Of a DNA stretch of 64,000 nt, positions 1-11,689 are shown piece after piece; positions within the stretch are counted from its first letter, which is position 1; each line of letters starts with the position of its first letter. The translations under genes and the position numbers were made by a program. The stretch covers positions 114,499,225 to 114,563,224 of the forward strand of contig NC_080683.1 in NCBI RefSeq assembly GCF_030445035.2, read 5' to 3'. The notes below the pieces were generated by a model. It had not been told where the DNA came from and ran no database searches. It was given only the letters and a program-made list of their open reading frames with translations. The DNA is from Dasypus novemcinctus. Taxonomy: Eukaryota > Chordata > Mammalia > Cingulata > Dasypodidae.

Positions 1-69
1 TTCGGGTTTTTTTCTTCACTTTTGGTAAACTATATCTTAAAGAAATTTACCAATTTCTTCTAAGTTCTT

Positions 70-454
70 TTTTTTTTAAAAAGATTTATTTTATACTTAT
101 TTCTCTACCCTTCTCCCTCCCCCTCCCCCCGTCCCCCCCAAATCATCAGCAGCACAAGGGAATCTGTGTTTCTTTTGGTTGCGTCATCTTGTTGTGTCAG
201 CTCTCCCTGTGTGTGGCACTATTCCTGGGCAGGCTGCACTTTCTTTTGCGCTGGGCAGCTCTCCTTATGGAGTGCACTCCTTGTGCAGGGGACTCCCCTA
301 CATGGGGGACACCCCTGTGTGGCAGGGCACTCTTTGCGTGCATCAGCACTGTGCGAGGGCCAGCTCCACACAGGTCAAAAAGGCCCTGGGTTTGAACCGC
401 GGACCTCCCATGTGGTAGGCAGAGGCCTTAACCACTGGGCCAAGTCCGCTTCCC
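70..454 (-). mobile_element. DAS-type tRNA-derived SINE
   Basis: Full-length copy in reverse orientation. The poly-A side is at the left (T-rich start, AGATTTATTTTA) and the tRNA head is at the right (ending AAGTCCGCTTCCC). It is flanked by the direct repeat TAAGTTCTT at 61-69 and 457-465, a target-site duplication. Open frames inside it are artefacts. Confidence 0.92.
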
Positions 455-730
455 AATAAGTTCTTAAACATAATTGTAAGTGGTTGTTTATAACAGCCTT
501 ATACTCATGTGCGTAAGATTTGTAATGATAACTTGTACAGTTCTGATCTTAGTAATATGGATTTTCTTCTTTTCTTGATCATTCTTTTTAATAACTTATC
601 AATGCAATAATTATTTTTAAATAATTACATTTCGACAAATAATTAGTTAAATAATTTCAAATAATTAAATTTCGACAGCCCAGGGTGTGGACCTCTTCCC
701 AGGGCCCCCCACTCCTGCTACACCAGCTGG

Positions 731-876
731 AATGGGGGAGGAGGAGAGGGGAAGGGGGGAGGAGAGGGGGGAGGAAAGGAGAGGGGGGAGGAAGGGGTAG
801 GAGGGGGTAGGGAGGACGGGGCAGGAGGGCGTAGCAGGGGATAGGAGAGGGTAGGAAGGGGGGGGAGGGGGAGGAC
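731..876. repeat. Polypurine G/A-rich tract
   Basis: About 145 bases of imperfect GGGGAGGA-type repeats, almost pure purine on the plus strand. Such tracts can form triplex or G-quadruplex structures and often lie beside GC-rich promoters. The long minus-strand open frame here is a by-product of this composition. Confidence 0.85.
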
Positions 877-899
877 CCTTGCCCCTCTCCTGCCTCCAG

Positions 900-1430
900 G
901 CCCCAGGTGCCTGCAGAGCCGGCGGGCGGGGCAGGAGAGGAAGGGCTGCAGCAATCCCAGGCTCCACAGACACACCGGGTCCACTGCCCTGTGCAGCCCC
1001 GGGGCTGTGTTTGGGACCTTCCAGGGTCCTCCAGGTGAGGAGGTCAAAGAGCAGGCACCCAGTTGCCGGAGTCACGCGGCAGTGTGGCGGTTCCAGCCGT
1101 TGGTGCACTGCGCATGCTTGGTGAGGGGGCCCGTGACACGTCCCGTCCTCCGCCGCGTGGCGTCACGTGAGAGCCCAGCAGTTCCACTACCCGGCTGCCC
1201 CCGCGGTGACGTCCGTGTCCGTTAAGTTATGGGAGCTCCTTGCCAACAGGCGACCCCGAGTGCGGCGTCCCCCGCCGACACCCAGGCTGGGGACCCACCG
1301 CGCGTCCTCACTGCGGGTGCCCTCTGGGTTCAGTCAGGGAACTGAGGCCGCAGAGAGGCCGCAGAATCCAAGGACCCGGATCTTCCTAGGCCTGGACTCG
1401 GCCCCTCCCGTGGGGATTGCTCTCGGAGTG
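900..1430. promoter_or_regulatory. CpG-rich candidate promoter upstream of unit A
   Basis: The stretch is dense in CpG compared with everything to its right until about 63 kb. It contains an NRF1-like TGCGCATGC (1109-1117), a USF-type E-box GTCACGTGA (1162-1170) and a CRE-like TGACGTC (1207-1213). These three site types commonly occur together in housekeeping and testis promoters. A short 38-codon open frame starts at ATG 1229 (MGAPCQQATPS) with G at -3 and +4, and stops at 1343-1345. No TATA box is evident. It is placed about 0.7 kb before the tandem gene-like units, so it could be their promoter; that is inference. No equivalent is seen before unit B. Confidence 0.4.
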
Positions 1431-2119
1431 AGAGCCCCTAAATCCTGGGGGACCCCTGTGTGTTCCTGCCCAGGTGAGGCTCATTTCTTCTCAACGTCCT
1501 GAAATGAGTTCAAGAGCACGTCCCTACGCACACAGTAAGTGACAAGTGGGGACAACGGAGAGGGAGGCCGAGTAGGAGCTGGCAAGGGGACAGAAGAAAG
1601 AGGTTGAGACAGCTCTGCCATAGGGCAGGATCCAAAGCCTCCTGGCAGCGAGTCCGTGGTCCACAGCAAGGGGAGGGGATGCCAGGCTGATGGGCAGGGG
1701 GATTCCAGAGGTTCCCAGGGGCTGTCCAGGACTGGGCATCCAGGGCAGCCAGAAGAGGGCAGAGCTGGGGTCCTGGCTCCACTGCTCTGGGCACCTAGAA
1801 CTAGGAAGAGCCCCTGTTGGATGGAGGCTGCTGGAGAGGAGGCCTCAGTTACTCCACTGTAAATGAGGGTGCTTGGAGTAGGTGGTGTCATTCGTTCCAC
1901 ACCCAGGAGAAATGTGCTTGGTCATGAGCCATGGAGCTCTGAGACCCTGGAAAACAAATTCTACTCACTGGGGATCTTTAACAGATACAGGCATGGAAGT
2001 TTAGGGGTGTGAGGACTTGGGGTGACACAGAGCATGGCACAACACCGAGCCAGAAGTCCAGGGTCTAGGGAAAGACAAATGTGGGAGCCTTTGATCTGAT
2101 GCTAAATAGAATGGGAAGG
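1431..2119. other. Single-copy sequence between CpG stretch and unit A
   Basis: Moderately GC-rich and single-copy as far as I can see. I recognise no exon or repeat family. If the CpG stretch is a promoter, this would be first-intron or leader sequence. Confidence 0.35.
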
Positions 2120-3409
2120 CCAGATATTGATCCTGAGCCATGAGCTGTCATTTCGTCTCTGGAAGGGGGACTGCAGACAGGGTCTGTGCCTCCCCTGTAG
2201 GAGAACTCCACGTGGGCTTGTTCCTCTTGGCGACTGCCAGGCTGCGCCCTGATGCCTTCCGGCTGGCTGACGGCCCTGTCTTTGCAGAGCTCCACCCATG
2301 AGACCTGTGCAGAGAAGATGTGGAGGTCATGACACCGCCTACTGGCCAGGGTGCCTGGGTGTCACAGAACCAGCAGAGGCCAGAACAGGCTGGAGGCCAG
2401 ATGGGAACAGAGCAGTCTCCATCCCCAGTCCCTAGATAGTCACGGGGGCTCCAGGACGCAGAACCTGCCCGGGCAGCACCCTTATTCCACTTCACAGTAA
2501 ATCATGATGGTCTTTGTTTTTGTTTGTCTCCCTGCCCACACCCCCACACCCCAACCTCCACCCTCAATCCCCATGCACCAACCCCAGGGGAGCCCCATAC
2601 AGGCAGCTAGTTTGTGCCCCCACACCTTCTCTAAGCTAACCCGTTATGTTTCCTGGGTTGATTTTACCTAACCATGGTGAGGCATGACACTGTAATACAT
2701 GTTTCTCTGTACCTTGCCATCTCCCAGAGCTCACCACTGTGACCCTGCAGGTCAGGTGACAGGGCTGCATCATTTTCATAGGATAGGACAGGGACCTCGG
2801 GTTCAACCTCTCACTCCCTTGGACCTTGACAGAAATCCTTCCTCCTGCCATTTCAACAGGGCTGCAGGGAACATCCCTTGTCCCTCAATATCCTGATGAT
2901 TCCAGCGAATCCAGCGTAGACTCCTGGGAATGAGATGTCCTGGTTGAACGTTAGGCATGGAAAAAATCTGAATCCCTCTGGCCAGATTACAAAACAGTGA
3001 AGGAGCAAAAAGTGGCCTGTGTCACTGCCATCTGATGACCTTGTGTGTGAATAGGTTTGAAATGTTTGTCTGGTGTCAGCACATGAAATAAAGCCACATT
3101 TGCAGTTTTCCCAGTGAGAACATGATCCACCGTGAATATTTTCAAGGCCACTTAGAATTTATCTTCGCTGCTTCATCAGCTCATTTCCTGGAGCAGGCCA
3201 GGATCTTTCTCCCACCATGAATTTACCAATAGGCAGAATCAGGAATCACCCTAGCATGAGATTATCAAAACTCACTTTAATGCAAAGACCGAGGGCATCC
3301 TGCTTGGTAATCAAATGCATGCAGGGCAAGTCCCCTGTCATTGTCAGTAACCTCAAGGTATCCATGTCCTACCTGATGCCCCAGAGCCTGAGTTCTTGGA
3401 GTCTCCTGG

Positions 3410-3686
3410 TCTGAGTCTATCCCCAACCCTTCTGGTGGACACAGAACATCTGATTGCGTGTTCCTCCTTTGTCCCTGATGCCCCCACACTAGTGGGAAAA
3501 TGAGCCTGCTGAGGATATGGATAAGACCAGCCCAGGGTAGATGTTCCACAGGGGTGGAAGTCAGAAGGAGCCAGGCCAGAGTTCAGTGCTCGACCTCCTG
3601 GGCAGTAAAGCAAAGTCACCTGCCCTTTTTGGGGAAATACAGAACCTCCTATTGCAGCCACCAGTCCCTGTACCAGCTGGTCACAG
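3410..3686 (+). pseudogene. Unit A remnant of the exon ending QLVT
   Basis: Homologous to 14763-15015. The donor is kept (CTGGTCACAG/GTGAGT at 3687), but the paralogous frame contains an early stop and the upstream acceptor CTGGTAG is changed to CTGGTGG. It therefore looks decayed. Confidence 0.35.
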
Positions 3687-3899
3687 GTGAGTACCCCACC
3701 AGTCCCTACTCTGCTAGACTTCAGCATGTGTCTTGGGATATCACTTCAATTCCTTGGCAGACTAGGGCTTGAGAAGGCACATGTAACAGGTTTATTGTGT
3801 GGACAAAACAGGATATGCCAAGAGAAGTGCTGACACAGTGCTAGGCAGTGTGGTGGGCTGCTAGAGGACTGTAGGTTATTCTTGATTTCCCCCATGGAA

Positions 3900-5580
3900 A
3901 AACCTATGACTCGGCCCTCGCATACCCTTGGCCATGAAACCACCTGTTCCCTTTATTCAAGGCGTTGGAGATGTCATCTAATGTCCATATCCGAGGTCAA
4001 GTTGGAAGAGAGTTGCAAAGGGCAAGGAGGATTGCCCCAGGTGCACTCTGACTTCTGGGAAGGTGTTGGTGGAGCTCAAACAGTAAATATACAGGGTGCC
4101 TTTGTGTCACATAATTTCTATGTTTAGCCTAGTTGCAAGAATAAGAAAGAAAAATCTCTGGCTATTGGACTTCCAGTCTGATAATCAGACAGTGACCCTA
4201 GATCTCATGAGCAGGAAAGGTCCAGAGTACTTGAGATGTGACATCCTTATGGCTCCCAATAGATATGGAAGAGTCTTCCATCTTGCTGACCTCTGAAAGA
4301 ACTGAAATATGACTCTAGGTCAAGAATAAAGGGTTCCTGAATCTTCATTGGAATGAACAATATGGGGTGTGCATAGTGACTGGGAGGGACAGGTCAGGGC
4401 ACTGGATCCCCACATGGGATGGTTCCAGTCATCCCAGGATATGCCCATCATGGTTCAACTTGCTCCCATTCCCAACTCTGGCCCAGGACACTAGTCCCCA
4501 AATAGGTGGGTTGAGTAGCATGTTCCCCCATCTGCCTAGATGCTCAGTTGAGGTTGTACAGCTGCAGGCAGGGGGTGGCTAGGCTGTAGCCATGCCTCCA
4601 GGAGGAGAGTGTCCGGGGCATGAGAGCCTCACAGGCACCCAGCAAATAAGGCAACCACTGTTGCACAAACCTCAGGTTCAGGTGCAATGAGAGCCCTGGG
4701 TAGGCTCATGTAAGAGGACTCCCATCTACCAGGAGCTCCTACTCTTGCACATTCAGCACAGTAAGCAGCCCATCTCTGCCCAGCTGGAGTCCAGCTTCCT
4801 GTAATGCATGCAGGGAGAGAGAGAAATATGTGTCAAGGATATCTTAAGTAGGAGAAACTTGTGCAGACGATGGGTCCAGACTAAATTTAATTTCTTCACC
4901 AGTTCCCTCCTCTGTTACCATTTGGCCACTGAAGGAATATGAGGAAGGGAATGGGATTGTGGGATGGGGACAAGGGGATGGGAAGGGGCAAGCACAGGCG
5001 CCATCCTCCCACACCACACAGACAAGAATATTTTTGGAAGCCACAGTGGTAGGAAAGGCCAGACTTATGATCTGCTGCCCACCATTTTTCAGCAGTAGCA
5101 TATCCTGCTTCCAGGGAGCCTGGTGGAACGTCCAGGGCCAACTTCTTTCATGGCCTCAAAGCCCTGGTGGGCTCAGCAAAGATGTACATTTCAGGCTATC
5201 ACCTGCTGTGCCCATAATTCCCTTGTTGATCCTGAAACACTATATTCAAGATTGTGCGAGCCAGAATTGACAAAGACTGAGGGCAATGACTCTTGAGCTG
5301 AGGGAAGGTCCAGAATATCCAGGGGGACCCCTATGCAGGAAACTCAAGGCCTAGTGTACGCCCAGGGAAAAGAGGAACCTCAGATGAGTCTTCTGGTGGA
5401 CCTCTGTCATGGAAGGCTTCCTGGGTTGGGGGTATGGTTGGGTGTTTGTATCCAAAATGCATGGAGTATTTTCTGCCTTTATAAAGGCACCTGGAAAGAT
5501 GAATATTTTGGTGAACACTCCTCCTTTTCCAACTGCAGTGTCAAGACATGCACCCCCTGTTTTGCATTCTAGCTCCCACC
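3900..5580 (+). repeat. Internal sub-repeat A1
   Basis: First of two diverged sub-repeats inside unit A. Shared landmarks with A2, B1 and B2, in order: CTGACCTCTGA; GACTGGGAGGGACAGGTCAG; a GAGTAGCATGTTC segment; GGCTGTAGCCATGCCTCC; GCCCAGCTGGAGTCCAG; GGAAAGGCCAGACTTATGATCTGC; then AAAGGCACCTGGAAAG before a pyrimidine tract and CAG. Confidence 0.75.
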
Positions 5581-6574
5581 CAACAACCGTTGCCAGAGGG
5601 AGAAACACCTAAACAGCTAGAGCTCTGTCTCCATCAGATTTTGAGAGTGACTCTGGATCTAGACACAATTTTGATTAGAATTCCAAGAGCAACCCTAGAT
5701 GAATGGAGACCTCTATGTCATGAAGTACATGTTGAACCTCGGGAGGTTACCATGGAGACCAGCCCAGAGCAGACTCTCCTCAGATATGATAGGATGGAGG
5801 AGATCGGCCATGATGTGCTGCCTGCCCAGCTAGGCTGGATGTACTCTGTCACTTCCCGATTACTGAAGAGCAATGAGACCTTCATCAGAAATCAGCAGAC
5901 CCTGATACAGCTGATCACCAGGTGAGCACACTACCTCCATCATGGTCACAACTATAACAGACTTCTCCATGGCTCCTCGAAGAACCTCAGGTGCCACCTT
6001 AGAGGATCAGGGATTGAGAGCAAACATGACTCTTGGTTATAGAGTGGAACAAACAAGATGAGGCATAAGAATGGCTGAGCCATTCCTGAGCCACTATGAA
6101 GGGAGCTTGAAGACTGGGCATTTTCAGACCTATTTTAGGTATCTGTGCCGTGAAGAAGCATCTGACTTGGCCCTCGCCTACCCCCTTGCTATGAACACGT
6201 GTATTTTCCCTTTTGTAAAGTGGGTTGGATATTCCATTATTAGGTCTCCACTGGTAGTCTAGTCAAAGCAGACAAACTTGGGAGCTGGGAGAAATGCCCA
6301 GTCCACATTGACATCAAGGAAGGAGCAGGTGGTGTCAAACAACAAATATCTACTGGCTGCCTAGGTGTAAAGGCATACTTTATATTCCGTACAGTTGGAG
6401 AAATGAAATTTTTTAAAAATTGCTGAATCGTGTGCTTCTAATCAGGGGGTCAGACAGTGACTCTTAGACTCCATGAGAAGGGAGGGTACAGAGCACGTCC
6501 GATGTGATGCTCTCATGTCTCCCTCTAGGTATGGACGAGCCATTTTAGTCATGAGACGAATGGAAGACCTCTGA
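5539..6574 (+). pseudogene. Unit A candidate exon pair (5539-5921 and 6529-6574)
   Basis: The acceptor CCAACTGCAG precedes 5539 and the donor CACCAG/GTGAGC follows 5921. The exon carries an open frame of about 127 codons, the longest in unit A before the terminal exon (…EEIGHDVLPAQLG… ending QLITR). The second exon starts after CCCTCTAG at 6529. It joins in phase to give QLITR-YGRAILVMRRMEDL and a stop at 6572-6574. Unit B has the same join in its counterpart (QLVTR-CPRDFTITK…), so the intron is shared. I do not recognise the family. The reading frame at the 5' end of the first exon is not the one implied by the phase of the paralogous exons, which argues for decay or misassignment. Confidence 0.3.
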
Positions 6575-7812
6575 AAGAAATGAAAATCTGTGTGGACTCT
6601 TGGTCACGAACAAGTGTTTCCCCTCAGTGGAGTGGGAAATGTGGGGTGTGGGTAGTGTCTGGGAGGGGCAGATCAGTTCACTGTGTCCCCCACATCTGCT
6701 GTCTTCTGCTATCTCCTCACCACCCCATGTGCTCATACTTGCCATTCCTGACTCTAACGAGGATGCCTGGTCCCAGAGCAGGAGGTGCGGTGAGCAGCAT
6801 GTTCTCCAGTCTCCCTGGATGCTCAGCTGCTTCAAGGGGTGACCAGGCTGTAGCCATCCCTCTAGGAGAACATATCAGGGGGATGAGGACCTAATAGGAC
6901 ACACAGTAAAAGGAACCATTTTGCTGGAGCCTCAGATTTTGGTACAGTGAGGACCCTGGGAAAACTAAGGGATGAGGTCCTCCTACCTCTTGTTATTTAG
7001 GGATTACCTGCTTTTGATGTGAGCAGAGCAGACACAGCCCCTCCCCGCCCTTCTAGAGCCCAGATTCCTTTTGTCTGCTGTCATTGAGACAGATGGATAT
7101 GCGTCACACGTTTCTGAAATGGGAGAAATTGTTCAGACAGTTAATCTCGATCCCTCTAATGTGAACCCTCTTCAAACGGTCACCTGTTTGGTCACCGGTC
7201 AGCCACTGCCAGGACGACAGTGGAGGGATGTGGCTTGGGCTGGGGCCATAGGGATGGGCAGGGGCAGGTAGAGGAATATCCCACACGCACACACGATGTT
7301 AACGTTGGAGGAGATGGTGGAAGGAAGGGCCAGGCCTCTGATGTGCCCACTGTCCTCCCACCAGGGCCATATGCTTCTTCCTGGGAACCTGGCTGCACCA
7401 CCAGCTCAGCACAGACGTTGCTCATCCCCCAGGCTCTCCCAGCTTCAGGGCCCTGTTGTAGTCCACTGAAATTAAAAACCATGGCATTGAAAATTCACAG
7501 TGCCAGGGACATCTTCTCTGTGGTGAGCTTGAAGCCCTAGATCCAAAAGAAGTTGTACCAGAGGTGAGTTGGGATGTGTGTCATTTCTTATGAGGGTGAT
7601 TGGAAGTCCTTGAAGAAGCACCCAAGCAGGAGGCTTCAGGGCTTCTGTGGGACTAGGAACTACCAGCACCTCAGAAAAGTCATCTAGTGGTCATCTGTAA
7701 GGGAAACCTTCCTGATTTGGGGCCTTTGCCTCTGAAAGGCATAGGGATAGTTTCTGCCATGATAAAGGCCCCTGGCAAGGCTGTCGTGATGCTGAATGGT
7801 GCTCCTTTCCAG
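6000..7812 (+). repeat. Internal sub-repeat A2
   Basis: Second sub-repeat of unit A. It carries the same ordered landmarks as A1: GAAGACCTCTGA, TCTGGGAGGGGCAGATCAG, GTGAGCAGCATGTTCTCC, AAGGGCCAGGCCTCTGATG, and AAAGGCCCCTGGCAAGG before TCCTTTCCAG. It is closer to B2 than to A1. Confidence 0.75.
7365..7540 (+). pseudogene. Unit A candidate exon
   Basis: It follows the acceptor TCCTCCCACCAG. After two bases of a split codon it reads PYASSWEPGCTTSSAQT… to a stop at 7538-7540, with a possible donor TCTGTG/GTGAGC at about 7522. It aligns in the same phase with 16491 and 17866 in unit B. Family unknown. Confidence 0.25.
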
Positions 7813-8158
7813 CTCTGGTATCAGCAGTATCAGGTCCAGCACCAGTGGCCTGGGAGCTCTTCCTCCCTCCTGCCCATTCAGCTTCTGTACGAGACAGGCA
7901 GGGCCAGATGTGAGGCTGGGCACAACACCAGTCCCAGCTCCAACATCACCATCCACGGAAAGATCAGCTGAGGAGGTCGTACCTGCCCAGGCATCACAGG
8001 AGGCTGAAGCTCCTTCTCCATTTGGGGCCAGAGTAAGGGAAGGAGACCACTTTCCCTTTTTCGGTGAGCACCTCTGTGTCTCTTTTTCTAACTTTTATGT
8101 TGTTTTTTATTTTTTGTATGGATATATTTATTTTCTAGGGTTAAAATATATATATTAA
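7813..8158 (+). pseudogene. Unit A terminal exon with hydrophobic tail, frame broken relative to unit B
   Basis: The acceptor GCTCCTTTCCAG precedes 7813. The exon is homologous to 18339-18670. Its 3' part (GPDVRLGTTPVPAP… to FYVVFYFLYGYIYF…) uses the same frame as unit B. The 5' part (VSAVSGPAPVAW…) is in another frame, so one frameshift separates them. The tail keeps a run of aromatic and aliphatic residues suited to a C-terminal membrane anchor. A poly(A)-type ATTAAA lies at 8154-8159. As read, unit A's copy is probably non-functional. Confidence 0.4.
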
Positions 8159-9394
8159 AATTTTGTTATTAAAACTCCCTTTTATTATGCTTAAGTGTCT
8201 TAGGAACATTTAGAAATGTGCATCCATCTGTCCTTGTCTTTGAGAACATTTCTTTGTGCCAAACAGGAACCCTTCCCTCCTTGGCAGCCACACTCCTTTC
8301 TATCTTCTTGCTGACCTTGGGAACCACTGTTGCTGTCTGTGTCCTTCAGTCCTGGTCCCTGGCCTGAGCAGGTGGACAGTCTTAGCTCCTGGCCCAGAGT
8401 CAGGCTCGACCAGGGAGGCATTATCCTGTCTTGACATATGGGTCAGGGCAGCTCCAGCAGGCTAAGAGACTTGTCCAGGGTGCCCCAACTGGAATGTCAG
8501 GAACAAGGATGGAACCCAGACCAGAAATCACAGCAGGGGCAGGTGTCTGAAGTCTGAGGCACACGTTTTGTAGCTGAGACCCTCCCTTCTGCCCCTGCCA
8601 CTGGCTCAACCACATGCAACTTTTCAATTTCTAGCAGATTCAGTCCAGGAGATGCTCTTCGTTGACAGGATATGGCCAAAAACAAGTGCATGGGGAAGGG
8701 CAGCCTATAGCCTCATAAAATTGCCCACATGGTCTTCCCCATCACGTGGGATCTTGGTCATCCAGGAAGATACAGGAACAGGTAGGGAGAGGTCTTGGAT
8801 TCCTGAGGATTACAAAGGAGAATGCCTTATATGGCAAGCACTCCCTGGGTATGATCATCACAGACAAGGTTCCTGGAGGTAGCTTCAAGGGGAGCATGGA
8901 AGGACCTGGTGGAAAGCTCAGGACTCACAAAGAAACTATGATTCCTATGCCTGAGTGAGGTTAAGTCATTGGCCTTATTTTTGGTTTCTACAATTTCAAG
9001 TGAGTTTATACTGACCTCTACTCAACATTTTGAGGCATCTTCTTCCTCTTATTCAGTACTACGATAAAAGATTTTCTATCCAAGTGAATTTGTATTCTTC
9101 ATTTAATTGGATAAGGTACATGTCCTGTGTGCGTTCACTTTTGGCCTTAACTGACAGGATGCTGAGGGCTGCATTTTCTCCATTCTTGTTGCAAAGTTTC
9201 TTCCTACATTTTAGGTATATTTTATCTTCTTTTAAGAATTCCCAACATAATTTTTATTTTAATTCACTACTAATTTATGGAGTTTTTAATATTTTATATG
9301 CTTAGGCTCTATTGAAAAAAATAAAGATGGGCCCCTTAGGAGTCCGTTATGCCATGTTCTCTCTGTGCATGCGGCATGAATGCTCTTAGATAGA

Positions 9395-10735
9395 CTTACG
9401 TGAATAATGCCGCTATGAACATTGTTGTGCATATATCCATTCGTTTCTCTATCTTTTTGTCTCCAAGAGACTTAATTCTTTGACCTGTCTGTTTTCCAGT
9501 TGGGCCTTGTTTCCCAACAGTGTTGCAAAAGCTGCTCTCCAGTTCATTAGACTCATCCAGGACCATTAATAAGGAGATGATAATTGACAATGCACATCCT
9601 AATGAAGAGAGATTGCCTACAACTGCAATCAAATTAGTCCCATCGGGAAGCAGACTTGGCCCAGTGGTTAGGGCATCCGTCTACCAAATGAGAGGTCCGC
9701 AGTTCAAACCCCGGGCCTCCTTGACCTGTGTGGAGCTGGCCCACACGCAGTGCTGATGCATGCAAGGAGTGCCGTGCTACGCAAGGGTGTCCCCGCATAG
9801 GGGAGCCTCTCACACAAAGAGTGCGGCCAGTAAGGAGAGCCACCCAGTGTGAAAGAAAGTTCAGCCTGCCCAGGAATGGCGCCACACACACGGAGAGCTG
9901 ACACAACAAGATGATGCAACAAAAAGAAACACAGATTCCCGTGCCGCTGATAACAACAGAAACGGACAAAGAAGAATATGCAGCAAATAGACACAGAGAA
10001 CAGACAACTGGGGCAGGGGTGGGGGGAAAGGAAGATAAATAAATAAAATAAAAGTAAATAAGAGGGAGCAGATGCGGCAGGGACAGATGTGGCTTAAGCA
10101 GTTGAGCACCCACCTACCACATTGGAGAAACCAGACCTGGTTCCTAGTGCCTCCTGAAAAAGTAAAAAAAAAAAAAAAAGTCCCATCCATCATCCTTATG
10201 GAATCTAAACCCCCTTTAAGTTAGAGGTGGAGTTAGCATCACAATCCCAGCATTCTCAGGATTGACAATTGAAATATGGACTTGAGTAGACCTACAGTTA
10301 GTCTACTAAGAATTACTGTTATCCTAGCAATGGAAGAAATTTTTTCATTGATGTGGAGACAGTGGCCACCAGAAGTCCTAAGGGGAGGGAGAGAAAAACA
10401 GGTGTAATACGGGAGCATTTTGGGGACATTGGAATTGTCCTGAATGATGCTGCAATGATGGAAAAGAGTATTATATATTTTTTCGTAACATACAGAATTG
10501 GGTGGGACAGTGTAAAGTATAAAGTAAGCTCTAATCCATGCTTAGTGGCAATGCTCCAATGTGTGTTCATCCACTCTTAACAAATATACCACGCTAATGA
10601 AGGTGTTGTTAATATGGGAAAGTGTGGGTGGCGTAGGGTGTGGTGCATATGGGAATCCTCTCTATTTTTAATGTAACATTTATGTAATCTAAAGTATTTT
10701 TAATTAAAAAGTATTAATTTTAGAAAGCAAGGATA
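9395..10735 (+). mobile_element. L1-type repeat inserted in unit A, split by a composite SINE
   Basis: The two halves, 9395-9634 and 10195-10735, match L1-type 3' segments elsewhere in the window. The second half has the ATGTGGAGAC…GTGGCCACC and TTTTTAATGTAACATTT signatures, and related copies lie at 33005, 37400 and 62215. Unit B lacks the whole insertion at the homologous point near 20240, so it is younger than the duplication. Confidence 0.6.
9645..10178 (+). mobile_element. Composite SINE: DAS monomer plus second tRNA-related monomer
   Basis: A DAS-type unit (9645-10063) is followed directly by a shorter, different tRNA-related unit (GGGAGCAGATGCGGC… at 10064, ending CCTCCTGAAAAAG) and a poly-A run. 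One target-site duplication, AGTCCCATC (9636-9644 and 10179-10187), encloses both, so they were inserted together. Confidence 0.85.
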
Positions 10736-11689
10736 CAGAGATATTTGCCAAAAAATAAAATATAGACTTAAGGACTTCCCAGTGTGATGGACTGGAGGAT
10801 GTGTAAGTGTGGGAAGGGTTGGGTGTGTGGGGAATCTTAGAAGGATTTTGTAAACACCTTGAGACTGAGAAGTTGGACTAGAACCTCTCAGTTCTCATCA
10901 GGTCTAGTCAAATCATATGAGGCAGGAGCACTTGGGAACCTGTGCAAGGCTTCCCCAATGGTCCTAAGGTATTTGAGCTGTGTGCTGGTGAGGATGTCAC
11001 AGGATGGTCAAGAGTCACAGATGGGCCCACCTGGAACCATGCCACACCCACTTCCACTCTTCTTAATAGGTCCTTGTGCCCAGGCTGTGGTGGGTGGAGA
11101 TTTGGGAGAGGATTCCAGGGAAAGGTGGAAGAAAGGCAGCTGGATACAGTGATGGAGGGGAATGCATTGGTCCCAACTGCAGGGTCAGCTGGTATGCCCA
11201 AGGCCATCTTGGGTTTGAGAAGAAAAAAACAACTTTCTTTAAAAATTGGTTCTTTATGAATGTCTTTTCCTAGGTCAGGCATCATATTGTCACTATTCAG
11301 ACACGAAGGAGCCTGAGGGATGGGTGTGTGCCCTGCAGAGCTGATCATCTGCATCTTTGGGAAGAGTGATGAAGAAGGTCCATATCTGGGTAAGGTTACA
11401 AAGCCCCACACACAGCTGATTGAGTGCTTCCCAGCAGAAGGTGGAGCACAGGATGGGGTGGGATGTGAGGTAGACAGGTGGACATCTGTAAGCATAGGAG
11501 GTGTGGTCCAGAGAATTTCTGGTGAGCAAAAAGGCAAACATATAAAACTCTGGATATTTTCTTTTCCCTACTACATCACTGGTTAGTAATAGGTATTAGT
11601 CCCTCCATACCAGGGAGGTTTATTCCCAGAAGCCATGTTCCATGTTGGGTTGAGGGAATGAGTTTCTTTGCTGAATTTTGCTTACAGAA

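Noticed and set aside
665-1108. 147-codon minus-strand open frame rich in Pro and Ser
   Set aside because: It is produced by the polypurine tract read on the opposite strand. No splice or family support.
5539-5921. Faint resemblance to TOM1/TOM1L1 (EEIG…, RNQQ, PRATL)
   Set aside because: The order of the short matches does not fit the family and each is only 4-6 residues. Treated as chance.
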